From Gemmatimonadaceae bacterium (lineage in GTDB: Bacteria; Gemmatimonadota; Gemmatimonadetes; Gemmatimonadales; Gemmatimonadaceae): 64,000 nucleotides of DNA. How positions within the stretch are numbered: position 1 is the first letter of the stretch; each line of letters starts with the position of its first letter. Of this stretch, positions 43,958-52,285 are shown piece by piece. The stretch lies in NCBI GenBank assembly GCA_025934775.1, contig JAICWO010000010.1:62001-126000 (forward strand). Direction: 5' to 3'. Both the position numbers and the translations under genes were made by a program. The notes under the pieces were generated by a model. The model made no database searches and had not been told where the DNA came from. It was given only the letters and a program-made list of their open reading frames with translations.

Positions 43958-44927
43958 CGTCCACAATCACTTCTATCCGCCGGAATACATCGACGCGCTC
44001 ACGAAGGGCGACAGCGCGGTCGAGGTGACGATCGACGCCGAGGGCAATCCGTGCCTGCACTATCCCGGCGACTACAACGTGGCCGTGCGCGGGCATCGCG
44101 ACATCGACTATCGCGAGGGTGTGCTCGAGCGCGAGGGCGTCGACACGCAGGTCATCACGTTCACGACGCCCGGCACGCACGTGGAGCCGGCGGAACGCGC
44201 GGTGCGGTTCGCGCGTTTGGTCAACGACGCGTTCGCAAAGATCGTCAAAGAGCGCTCGCCGCGTTTCGCCGCGCTCGCGACGCTGCCGCTGAACGACCCG
44301 GCCGAATCGGTCGCCGAGCTGAGTCGCGCCGTGACCAAGCTCGGGATGCCCGGCGCGATGCTGTTCAGCAACGTGAACGGCGTCGCGCTCGCCGACCCGC
44401 GCTTCGAGCCGCTGTACGCCGAGGCGAACCGTCTGGGCGCCGTGCTGCACATCCACCCCACGGACCCCGTCGGCGTCGAGGCGATGACCGACTACTGGCT
44501 CATGCCGCTCGTGGGTTTTCTGATGGACACGACACTCGCCGCGGCCAAGCTGGTGTTCGCCGGGATTCCGGAGAAGTACCCGAACATCAAATGGGTGTTG
44601 AGCCACCTGGGCGGCGCGATCCCGTACCTGGCCGAGCGGCTGGACCGCGGCTGGGAGGCATTCCCCGACTGCCGCGTGGACATTGCGCGGAAGCCGAGCG
44701 AGTATTTGCGAAACTTTTATTACGATACGGTAAACTTCGATCCGGCGGCGGTACGCCTGGCGGTGGATTTCGCGGGCGCCGATCGGGTCATGGCCGCGAG
44801 CGACTATCCGCACCAGATCGGGAGCATCCCGAAGATGAAATCGAGTCTGGCCGCGCTCGACGTGACCGAGCCCGAGCGCGCGAAGATCCTCGGCGGAAAC
44901 GCCGCGCGCGTGTACGGGCTGGCGTAG
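43947..44927 (+). CDS. ACMSD-like amidohydrolase
   Basis: A 326-residue cytoplasmic amidohydrolase_2 protein. Metal residues: IDVHNHFYPPEY at the N-terminus, HIHPTDP near 170, WVLSHLGG near 213 and the Asp of AASDYPHQIGS near 289. This is the alpha-amino-beta-carboxymuconate-semialdehyde decarboxylase layout. ACMSD acts in tryptophan/kynurenine breakdown, and the overlapping amino acid permease gene would fit, but no other pathway gene is here, so the substrate stays open. Confidence 0.88.
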   Translation: MLIDVHNHFYPPEYIDALTKGDSAVEVTIDAEGNPCLHYPGDYNVAVRGHRDIDYREGVLEREGVDTQVITFTTPGTHVEPAERAVRFARLVNDAFAKIVKERSPRFAALATLPLNDPAESVAELSRAVTKLGMPGAMLFSNVNGVALADPRFEPLYAEANRLGAVLHIHPTDPVGVEAMTDYWLMPLVGFLMDTTLAAAKLVFAGIPEKYPNIKWVLSHLGGAIPYLAERLDRGWEAFPDCRVDIARKPSEYLRNFYYDTVNFDPAAVRLAVDFAGADRVMAASDYPHQIGSIPKMKSSLAALDVTEPERAKILGGNAARVYGLA

Positions 44928-44989
44928 AGCGAACGGCCAAAGGCGCGGGGCACCAATCGCGATCGTTGCGCCCGATGGCTCGGTGAGCC

Positions 44990-45061
44990 GGTGTCCTGCG
45001 GCGACGAGGCGATACTGACACTGGTCGTGTCAGTATCGCCATCCGCTCGCCTCCGGACACC
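44990..45061. terminator. Large hairpin between convergent genes
   Basis: The core is a perfect 14-bp stem, GGCGATACTGACAC (45008-45021) and GTGTCAGTATCGCC (45027-45040), with a 5-base loop. Outside it, GGTGTCC (44990-44996) pairs with GGACACC (45055-45061) with bulges between. No T run; a likely two-way terminator for the amidohydrolase and the ADOP gene. Confidence 0.65.
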
Positions 45062-45102
45062 AACTCACGCTCGCTGTGCGGCTCAATCGTGCGCGCGTCG
45101 CG

Positions 45103-47766
45103 CTAATCGGCGCGGAGCGCGATCAGCGGGTCGGACTTGGCCGCGCGCCGCGCGGGCAGCAGGCAGGCGACGAGTGCGGTGCCGACGAGAATGAGCGTCG
45201 TCACGGCGAGCGTCGGTAGATCGAGCGGGTTCACGCCAAAGAGAAACGGCGCCATGGCGCGCGTACCGAGCGCGGCGAGCGCGAGACCGACCGCGACGCC
45301 CACGCCGACGACGTTCATCCCTTCGCGCACGATCAAGCGGAGCACGTCGCCAGCCGCGGCGCCAAGAGCCATGCGTACGCCGATCTCGTGGCGACGCTGG
45401 GCGGTCGCGAACGACAAGACGCCGTACAGCCCAATCGCCGCGAGGAGCAAACCGGCCGCGCCGAGTGACGCGGTAATGATCACCGCGAAGCGCTGCGGCA
45501 GCAGCGCGGCCGCCGATGCGCGCTCCATCGTGATCACGAGCGGCGGGGGCAACGTTGTATCGAGCGCGCGCACGATCGAGCGGATGGCCGCGAGCACGGT
45601 CGTGGCGTCGCCGCTCGTCCGCACGAGGAGGTTCACGTCGGGGCGCCAGTGCTGGTCGATCGGCAGGTACATGAACGGACCGGTGCGTTCGTCGAGCTTC
45701 GCGAACTTCACGTCGCGTGTGATGCCGACGATCGTGATCGTCGTACTCGAATCCAGCATGAAGGTGCGGCCGAGCGCCTGTTCCCCGGGGTAGAATTTCT
45801 TTGCGAACGCTTCGCTCACCACCGCGACCAATGGCGAGGATGCGTTGTCGGTGGCGAGGATCGCGCGGCCCGCGAGAATCGGCTGGCGCATGACGTCGAA
45901 GTATCCGGCGCTCACCGCGTCCGCGTTCGCGAACGAGCCCGGAACGGTTCGCCCCGGAATCGTGATGCCGTACCCCGAGTTGTTCAACGACAGCGGTACG
46001 ATCCGCGTGTAGGCCGCGCGCTCCACGCCGGGTATGCGCGACACCTGCTCGGCGAGCGTCGCATAGAATGTCCGCGCGCGAACGGAGTCGTAACCGGAGA
46101 GGCTGACGTCGAGCGCGGTGGTCGCGACGTGATCGATCCGATACCCGGGATCCACGTGTTGCCCGCGCGCGAGCGCACGGACGAAGAGGCCGGACGCGGT
46201 GAGCAGCACGAGTGACGCGGCAATCTGTCCCGCGACGAGCGCACCGCGGAGCCGAGACCGGGAGCGTCCCGAGCCGGCGCTGTCTCCACGAAGCGCGGCG
46301 GCGACTCCGCCGCGCGATCCTTGGAGCGCCGGCGCTAGCCCGAACACGATGCCGGTCGCCAGTGCCACGACGATCGTCACGACCAGCACGCGCGCATCGG
46401 GCGAGGGATCGACGCTGAGCGGCACGTCGGTGGGCAGCGGAACGCGCGACAAGAGCCGCGTCGCCCCTTCGGCGAACAGCGCGCCGAGCGCGCCGCCCGC
46501 CGCGAAGAGCAACACGCTCTCGGTCAACAACTGGCGCACGAGCCGCGCGCGCGCGGCGCCGAGCGCGATCCGCACGGCAATCTCCCGCCGGCGTGCGACC
46601 GCGCGGGCGAGCAGCATGCTCGCCACGTCTACGCTCGCGATCACCAGGACGAGCCCAGAGATCGCGATGAGCACACCGAAAAAGGCGAGCACGGACTGTG
46701 TCGCGCCCGCCGGCAGCCCCGCGACGGTCGTCAACTGCACGTCGGTGAAGCTCGCCGTATCGTGGGTCGCCTTGGTTTCGATGCTCGTCGCATACTGCGT
46801 GGTCAATCCCGCGAGCTCGGCGCGCGCCTGGGCGCGCGTCACACCCGGCGCGACCGATCCCACCACGTCGAGCCAACCCGAGTTCGCGGCGCGCAGCAGA
46901 TCGCCGCCGCGACGAACGAGCGGCTGCACGGGCATCGGCATCCAGGCGTCGACGCGCAGCACGGGAAACAGCCCGGTGAATCTCGGTGGCGCGACGCCGA
47001 CGATCGTGAACTGCCGGCCGTCGATCTGTACTCTGCGGCCGACCACGCCGCTGTCGCTCGCGAACAGGCGCCGCCACAGTTCGTCGCTGATCACGGCGAC
47101 CATTCGCGGCTCGCCCGCGCGCCCTTCGTCCGCGGTAAAGAATCGCCCGAGCGCGGGACGAACGCCGAGCGCTCGGAAATAGCTCGGCGTGACGAGATTC
47201 GCGTTGCCGGGCACGCCGCCCACGCCGGTGCTGATCGCGACCGGCACCATGTCCCACGCCGCCACGGCACGCATCGTCTTGGTCCGAGCGGCGAGATACT
47301 CGTAATACGGATACGACGCGGAGCGCGACGTTGCTCCATCGCTTCGCGTACGCTCGATCGCCACGACATTCGATTGGTGCGCCACGCCCGGGATCGGGCG
47401 GAGAATCACCGCGTTCGCGACGCTGAAGATCGTGCTCACGGCGCCCACGCCCAGCGCGACGACGACGATCGCCACGAGGGTGAACACCGGATTCTTGCGC
47501 ATGATGCGCGCGGCGTACCGCGCGTCCTGAACCATGGTCTGGAGCATGTCCGTCTCGTGTTCGTGAACGCCGGTGAAGAGCACGTCGGGAATGGTGCGCA
47601 GCCACAACGCGAGCACGCCGCGCGCGCCGGTCCGTCGGCGCGCGTCGCGAAGGTGATCGCGGAACACGTCGCGCATGTCCGGCCCGTAGTCGCGGCGAAT
47701 CTCCTCGGGATAGAGGCGCAGCAGGGCCGCGTAGATCCGCTCGCTGAGCGACGGACGCGGTGTCAT
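45103..47766 (-). CDS. ABC transporter permease, ADOP type (second copy)
   Basis: An 887-residue permease. The N-terminal 60 residues (LSERIYAALLRLYPEEIRRDYGPDM) are a prefix domain of a different kind from that of the other two copies. Then follow two membrane-PCD-FtsX units, with the linker RGDSAGSGRSRSRLRGALVAGQ at about 450-470. Its start overlaps the PadR stop by 4 bp. The strong difference in prefix and PadR type suggests independent origin rather than a recent tandem duplication. Confidence 0.92.
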   Translation of the reverse strand: MTPRPSLSERIYAALLRLYPEEIRRDYGPDMRDVFRDHLRDARRRTGARGVLALWLRTIPDVLFTGVHEHETDMLQTMVQDARYAARIMRKNPVFTLVAIVVVALGVGAVSTIFSVANAVILRPIPGVAHQSNVVAIERTRSDGATSRSASYPYYEYLAARTKTMRAVAAWDMVPVAISTGVGGVPGNANLVTPSYFRALGVRPALGRFFTADEGRAGEPRMVAVISDELWRRLFASDSGVVGRRVQIDGRQFTIVGVAPPRFTGLFPVLRVDAWMPMPVQPLVRRGGDLLRAANSGWLDVVGSVAPGVTRAQARAELAGLTTQYATSIETKATHDTASFTDVQLTTVAGLPAGATQSVLAFFGVLIAISGLVLVIASVDVASMLLARAVARRREIAVRIALGAARARLVRQLLTESVLLFAAGGALGALFAEGATRLLSRVPLPTDVPLSVDPSPDARVLVVTIVVALATGIVFGLAPALQGSRGGVAAALRGDSAGSGRSRSRLRGALVAGQIAASLVLLTASGLFVRALARGQHVDPGYRIDHVATTALDVSLSGYDSVRARTFYATLAEQVSRIPGVERAAYTRIVPLSLNNSGYGITIPGRTVPGSFANADAVSAGYFDVMRQPILAGRAILATDNASSPLVAVVSEAFAKKFYPGEQALGRTFMLDSSTTITIVGITRDVKFAKLDERTGPFMYLPIDQHWRPDVNLLVRTSGDATTVLAAIRSIVRALDTTLPPPLVITMERASAAALLPQRFAVIITASLGAAGLLLAAIGLYGVLSFATAQRRHEIGVRMALGAAAGDVLRLIVREGMNVVGVGVAVGLALAALGTRAMAPFLFGVNPLDLPTLAVTTLILVGTALVACLLPARRAAKSDPLIALRAD

Positions 47767-48122
47767 GCGGTGCCGAACCGTCGCGTGAGGGAGCGCACGG
47801 TACGCGACGCGAGCAGCGTCTCCAGCCGCTCCGCCTCGAGGGCGGCGACGCGGGCGCCGAGTCGTGTGAGGCGGTAGTACCGCCGGCGTTCGCTGTCGAG
47901 CTCCGGCGCGGCGCGGCGGTGGGTGCCCGCGATCAAGCCGTCGGCGACGAGGCGCTTGAGCACCTTGTAAAGATTTCCGGGCTCCAAGCGTACGGCGCCG
48001 CCGGTTCGTTCATCGATCTGCTGGGTCAGTGCGTACCCGTGCAGCTCCTCGTCGGCGAGCGCGAGGAGCACGAGGAATTCGACCGGTCGGAGCGGAATGA
48101 AGCTGCGAGGATTGGCGGCCAC
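47763..48122 (-). CDS. PadR family transcriptional regulator (second copy)
   Basis: A 119-residue PadR protein that differs from the other two: the recognition region reads LVLLALADEELHGYALTQQIDERTGGAVRLEPGNLYKVLKRL. It starts with GTG. A striking inverted repeat lies 13 bp upstream. Overlap with the permease gene implies coupled translation. Confidence 0.9.
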   Translation of the reverse strand: MAANPRSFIPLRPVEFLVLLALADEELHGYALTQQIDERTGGAVRLEPGNLYKVLKRLVADGLIAGTHRRAAPELDSERRRYYRLTRLGARVAALEAERLETLLASRTVRSLTRRFGTA

Positions 48123-48134
48123 CTGTGCGGATCT

Positions 48135-48161
48135 CCCGTATGGTACTTTGGATCATACGGG
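48135..48161 (-). promoter_or_regulatory. Candidate PadR operator over a -10 box
   Basis: CCCGTATG (48135-48142) and CATACGGG (48154-48161) form a perfect 8-bp inverted repeat with an 11-bp spacer. On the minus strand TATGAT (48157-48152), a good -10 box, lies in one half site. TTGAAA 20 bp upstream may be a -35. Binding here would block transcription of the second padR-ADOP pair. Confidence 0.6.
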
Positions 48162-48199
48162 GCCGCCCGGTGGCTGGTTTCAACGACTGCCGGCCAGCA

Positions 48200-50875
48200 T
48201 CACTCGGCGCGCAGCGCGACCAGCGGGTCGGACTTGGCGGCGCGGCGGGCGGGGAGGACGCACGACGCCACCGCCAACGCGCCGAGCGCGATCGGGAGGA
48301 CCGTGAACGCGAGCGGATCGTGCGCGCTGACGTCGTAGAGCAGACTGCCGATCCATCGCGACGCGATCAGCGCGCCGCCGACGCCGAGCACGACGCCCAC
48401 GATCGCCAGCGCGATTCCCTCCGAGAGAACGAGCCGCACGACGCGCGAGGGCTCCGCGCCGACGGCCATGCGAATTCCAAATTCACGCGTGCGGTTCGAG
48501 ACGTACAGCGACATCACGCCGTAGATCCCCACCGCCGCCAGCAGCACCGCCATCAACGCGAACGCGCCGAGCAGGATCTCGGTCATGCGGCGCGTATCGA
48601 GCGCGTGGTCCACGTACTGGGTCAGCGGACGCACGCCGTCGAGGGGAATGCCTGATTCGATGCCGTGAATCGCGCGCCGCACCGCGTCGGTCGTCGCGGT
48701 CGCGTCGCCGTCGGAACGCACCACCAGCGTCAGCCACGTGGTCGGCTGCTGCGCGATCGGCGTGTACATGTGCGGCCGCGACGGCGTCGCGACGTCCTCA
48801 TCGCGCACGCTCCGCGCCACCCCGACGATCGTGAGCCATGTCGTGTCGCCCGTGAGCCGCATGCGCCTGCCAACGGCGTTCAGGTCCGGCCAGTACTCGC
48901 GCGCGAGCGTCTCGTCGACGATCGTCACCGGGAGCGAACCGTCGCGATCGGCGGTCGTGAAATCGCGGCCGCGCAGTAGCGTGATGTTCAACGTGCGGAA
49001 GAAGCCGGGCGTCACGACGTTCGTCACGACCTGCTTCTCCGTCCCCGTCGCGCTCGGCGGCGCGTGTCCTTCGATGAGGTAGCCGTCGGTGTTCACCGCG
49101 CCACTGAACGGCACCACCTGGACGAACGCGGCCGAGCGCACACCGGGGAGGCTCCGGACGGTGCGCAGTGCAGTCTCCGTGAATGGGACCGCGCTCGCGT
49201 TCGTCCCGTATTTCATCATCGGCAGCGGCGTGCTGATCGCCGTGACGCCGCGCGGATCGAAGCCGAGATCCGTTCGCACGAGATGCTGAAAGCTCTCGAG
49301 CACGAGCCCCGCCGCGACGAGCAGCGTGACGGACAATCCGAGCTGCGCCACGACGAGGACGTTGTTCACGCGGCGCGCGCCGCGGTGCGAGCCCTCACGC
49401 TGTGCGCGCGCGATGTCGCTCGTGGCGCGCCGACCGACGGCGTGCCAGAGCGGGGCGAGCCCGAACAGCACGCCGCACGCGAGCGACACGAGCAACGTGA
49501 ACGCGAGCACGCGCGGATCGACGCGTACGTCGTCGAGCCGCGGCAACGTCACGATCCCCGACGCGGTGAACTCGCGCACGCCGATCCATGCGAGCGCGGC
49601 GCCGGCGACGCCGCCGAGGATCGCGAGCACGATGCTTTCCGTGAGCAACTGCCGACCGACGCGCGTACGCGTCGCACCGAGCGCACCGCGCACGGCGATC
49701 TCGCGGGCGCGTCCCGCGGCGCGACCGGATTGCAGCGTCGCCACGTTCGCCACCGCGATCAGCAGCATGAGGAGCACCGCGGCCTGAAGCACGATCAGAG
49801 GGCGGCGCACATCGGTGACGATCGCGCTCTGCAGCGGACGGACGAGTGTGGTGAGTCCGGTGCGCTCGGGGACGATCCCCGGCGGAAGAAGCTGCGGCAT
49901 GTCCGCCGCCCAGCGACGGAAGATCTGCGTCGTCTGCCGGTGTGCCTGCTCGACCGTGACGCCGGGCGCGAGTCGCGCGACGCCGCCCAGGAACCAGCCG
50001 AACCGCCGCGTTGGATCGAGTCCGAGTGGCAGATACACCTGGGTGTCCGATCGCGGGAAGGCGAAGCTCCGCGGCATCACGCCGATCACGGTCACCGGCT
50101 CGCCATCCAGGTCGAGCACCGTGCCGACCACGTCGCGGCGGCCGCCGAAGTGCGATTGCCAGAAAGCATATGTCAGAACCGCGACGGAGTTCGTGCGCGG
50201 CGTGTCCTCGGCATTGCCGTACGTGTGGCCGAGGAGCGGAGCGACGCCGAGGACCTGGAAGAACTCGCCGGTCGTGCGCTCGACCGTGAGTCGCTCGGGG
50301 TGCTCGCCGCCGAGCGTGACGCCGCGCCGCGCGAATCCGGCGAACGACGCGAAGTCGCTCGCCCCGTCGCGGTACATCGCCAGATTCTCCTGCGAGAGCT
50401 GCCACGAGTCGAGCCCCTTCTCCGGATATGATTGCGCGAACGAGACGAGCTGCTCGGGATGCGCGTAGGGGAGCGGCTCGAGCAGGATGCCGTTCACCAG
50501 GCTGAAGATCGCCGACGTCGCGCCGATGCCGATCGCGAGCGTGAGCACCGCGACGATGGTGAACACGGGCGAACGGCGAAGGGTGCGAATGGCGTAGCGC
50601 AGGTCGGCGCGTACGGAGTCGAGCCAGTCCATGAGTCGAGCCTCTCGTGCGAACTGTTGGTCGATGGTGAGGAGCTCGTCGCGTACGCGCGACGCGTCTC
50701 CGAAGCGCGCGAGCGCCTCTGCATTCGCGATCTCCTCGGGTACGCCGCGGTCGCGCAGCTTCTCGACGCGCATCGCGAGGTGGAACGACAGCTCGTCGTC
50801 GACGTCGCGCTCGATGCCGCGGCGGCCGACGCGCGGAATGCGAAAGAGCCGTCGCCAGCCCGGGGTGAGCGTCAC
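48200..50875 (-). CDS. ABC transporter permease, ADOP type (third copy)
   Basis: An 891-residue permease. An open frame extends to 51121, but the upstream part only shadows padR; the GTG at 50875 makes a GTGA overlap with the padR stop and gives the usual family length. Residues 1-80 are the prefix domain (IERDVDDELSFHLAMRVEKLRDRG), then two membrane-PCD-FtsX halves. It resembles the first copy (28530) in its prefix. It ends 77 bp before the second padR gene, so padR-ADOP-padR-ADOP runs as one block on the minus strand. Confidence 0.92.
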   Translation of the reverse strand: MTLTPGWRRLFRIPRVGRRGIERDVDDELSFHLAMRVEKLRDRGVPEEIANAEALARFGDASRVRDELLTIDQQFAREARLMDWLDSVRADLRYAIRTLRRSPVFTIVAVLTLAIGIGATSAIFSLVNGILLEPLPYAHPEQLVSFAQSYPEKGLDSWQLSQENLAMYRDGASDFASFAGFARRGVTLGGEHPERLTVERTTGEFFQVLGVAPLLGHTYGNAEDTPRTNSVAVLTYAFWQSHFGGRRDVVGTVLDLDGEPVTVIGVMPRSFAFPRSDTQVYLPLGLDPTRRFGWFLGGVARLAPGVTVEQAHRQTTQIFRRWAADMPQLLPPGIVPERTGLTTLVRPLQSAIVTDVRRPLIVLQAAVLLMLLIAVANVATLQSGRAAGRAREIAVRGALGATRTRVGRQLLTESIVLAILGGVAGAALAWIGVREFTASGIVTLPRLDDVRVDPRVLAFTLLVSLACGVLFGLAPLWHAVGRRATSDIARAQREGSHRGARRVNNVLVVAQLGLSVTLLVAAGLVLESFQHLVRTDLGFDPRGVTAISTPLPMMKYGTNASAVPFTETALRTVRSLPGVRSAAFVQVVPFSGAVNTDGYLIEGHAPPSATGTEKQVVTNVVTPGFFRTLNITLLRGRDFTTADRDGSLPVTIVDETLAREYWPDLNAVGRRMRLTGDTTWLTIVGVARSVRDEDVATPSRPHMYTPIAQQPTTWLTLVVRSDGDATATTDAVRRAIHGIESGIPLDGVRPLTQYVDHALDTRRMTEILLGAFALMAVLLAAVGIYGVMSLYVSNRTREFGIRMAVGAEPSRVVRLVLSEGIALAIVGVVLGVGGALIASRWIGSLLYDVSAHDPLAFTVLPIALGALAVASCVLPARRAAKSDPLVALRAE

Positions 50876-51219
50876 GCGATCTCCGATGACGTTCGGCGAA
50901 GCGCGGCCGCGATCGCGCCGGCGTTCCGCTGCCAGACCGGCGATTCGGCGCGAAGGCGCGCGCGGCCGGTGGTGCTCAGCTTGTAGAACTTGGCGCGGCG
51001 GTTGTGCGCCGACACGCCCCACTCGGAAGTGATCCAGCCGCGCCGCTCGAGACGGTGGAGGGCGGGGTAGAGCGTGCCCTCCTCGACGAGGCAGAGCGAG
51101 TCCGTCGCGGTCTCGATCCATTCGCTGATCGCGTAGCCGTGCATCGGGCCCCAGCTCAGGGTCTTGAGGATCAGCAGATCGAGGCTGCTGCGCAGGAGAT
51201 CGGATTCGGTGTCAGCCAT
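50872..51219 (-). CDS. PadR family transcriptional regulator (third copy)
   Basis: A 115-residue PadR protein (MADTESDLLRSSLDLLILKT) with AAGGGGAAG as ribosome site. The long upstream in-frame extension is a shadow of the oppositely directed gene. LSWGPMHGYAISEWIE and VEEGTLYPALHRLERRGWI closely match the first copy, so these two are paralogues of one subgroup, each beside an ADOP gene with the same prefix type. Confidence 0.93.
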   Translation of the reverse strand: MADTESDLLRSSLDLLILKTLSWGPMHGYAISEWIETATDSLCLVEEGTLYPALHRLERRGWITSEWGVSAHNRRAKFYKLSTTGRARLRAESPVWQRNAGAIAAALRRTSSEIA

Positions 51220-51242
51220 GTCTTCCCCTTGTGACACCAGGG

Positions 51243-51271
51243 ATCGTAGGAGGGTTGCCATTGCGTGGCAA
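51243..51271 (-). promoter_or_regulatory. Candidate promoter and operator of the third padR gene
   Basis: On the minus strand TTGCCA (51271-51266) and TACGAT (51248-51243) are 17 bp apart, a good sigma-70-like layout. The -35 is half of an inverted repeat, TTGCCA-N5-TGGCAA (51255-51271), so a regulator there would block RNA polymerase. Confidence 0.55.
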
Positions 51272-51399
51272 GGGGAGCGACGGCCGGACGGGCGCCGAGC
51301 GCCGCGGTCGGGCCCGCTCGGCACGCGACGCTGGCGTCCGCGCGGTCCGGGTGACAGTATGGAGCCTCCCCGACGCGCCTGGCCATGCCAGGAGGCCCC

Positions 51400-51816
51400 A
51401 TGCTTCACCGGTTCGTGATCGGATTGCTCGTCGGCGCCCCGTTCGTGCTCTTGAGCGGCGACGGCACGCTCGCCGCGCACAAGGACATGACCGAAATCAC
51501 CGTCGCGTCGACGAGTGGTCGTTCCGTCGACGTGTCGATCACCGGCTCGCTCGTCGCGGACGTGCCGCGCGAGACGAACCAACTGCTCGTCTCGCCCGTG
51601 CTCCAGACGTACAGCCGCGATCACGAGCTCGAGATGCGCACGCCGGTCCTCGGGACCGCGAACCTCGAGCGCGACTCGCTCATCGTCCGCGCGGCGACGG
51701 GTCGCGTGCACGTCGTGGCGCGGCGCTGGCGCGGCGAAACGCACGAGGCGACGGGGCGCGTGGTCCGCATAGTCAAGCACGGCGATCACATCGACGTGGT
51801 CGGCAGCGATCGATAG
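51400..51816 (+). CDS. Exported protein of unknown function
   Basis: A 138-residue protein with a strong AGGAGG site 4 bp before ATG 51400 and a signal peptide ending near TLAAHK (residue 28). The mature part is a string of beta strands (EITVASTSGRSVDVSITGSLV, DSLIVRAATGRVHVVARRW) without recognised motif. It precedes the RidA gene by 16 bp. Confidence 0.6.
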   Translation: MLHRFVIGLLVGAPFVLLSGDGTLAAHKDMTEITVASTSGRSVDVSITGSLVADVPRETNQLLVSPVLQTYSRDHELEMRTPVLGTANLERDSLIVRAATGRVHVVARRWRGETHEATGRVVRIVKHGDHIDVVGSDR

Positions 51817-51832
51817 TCTCCACCCACCCTCC

Positions 51833-52285
51833 ATGTACGCACTTTACGGAATGCTCATCGCGGCCGCGGCCGCGTCATCGGCCTGCGTCCATTCGCCGGC
51901 GGCTTCCGCGCCGCAGTACATCACGCCCAACGGTCCGCCGCGCAGCCCGTTCTCGCCCGCGGTGCGCGTTGGGAACGTGATCTACACGTCGGGCCAGATT
52001 GGGACCGACGCCACGGGCAAGCTCGCGCCGGGCGGCATCGAGGCCGAAACGCGGCAGGCGCTCACGAATCTCGACGCCGTGCTGCGCGCGAGCGGCTCGT
52101 CGCTGCAGCAGGCGGTGCAATGCACGGTGTTTCTCGCCGACATGAAGGAGTGGCCGGCGATGAATCGCGTCTACGCCACGTTCTTCCCGACGCACAAGCC
52201 CGCCCGGAGCGCGGTCGGCGTGAACGGCATCGCCGCGAATGGCCGCGTCGAGATCGAGTGCATTGCCGTCGCGGCTCACCCCTAG
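51833..52285 (+). CDS. RidA family protein with lipoprotein signal
   Basis: A 150-residue Rid/YjgF/UK114 protein. RidA deaminates reactive enamines/imines from amino acid metabolism. The domain runs from PFSPAVRVGNVIYTSGQIG to VEIECIAVAAH, with the key Arg in KPARSAVGV and the Glu of VEIEC. Unusually it has an N-terminal lipoprotein signal (LIAAAAASSAC, C18), so it should work outside the cytoplasm. It overlaps the argJ stop by 4 bp, tail to tail. Confidence 0.88.
   Translation: MYALYGMLIAAAAASSACVHSPAASAPQYITPNGPPRSPFSPAVRVGNVIYTSGQIGTDATGKLAPGGIEAETRQALTNLDAVLRASGSSLQQAVQCTVFLADMKEWPAMNRVYATFFPTHKPARSAVGVNGIAANGRVEIECIAVAAHP

Noticed and set aside
50876-51121. N-terminal extension of the third ADOP gene
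   Set aside because: It overlaps padR in another frame; the GTGA junction at 50875 gives the family length.
51220-51834. Long N-terminal extension of the third padR gene
   Set aside because: Antisense of the small exported gene at 51400; PadR length and ribosome site support 51219.
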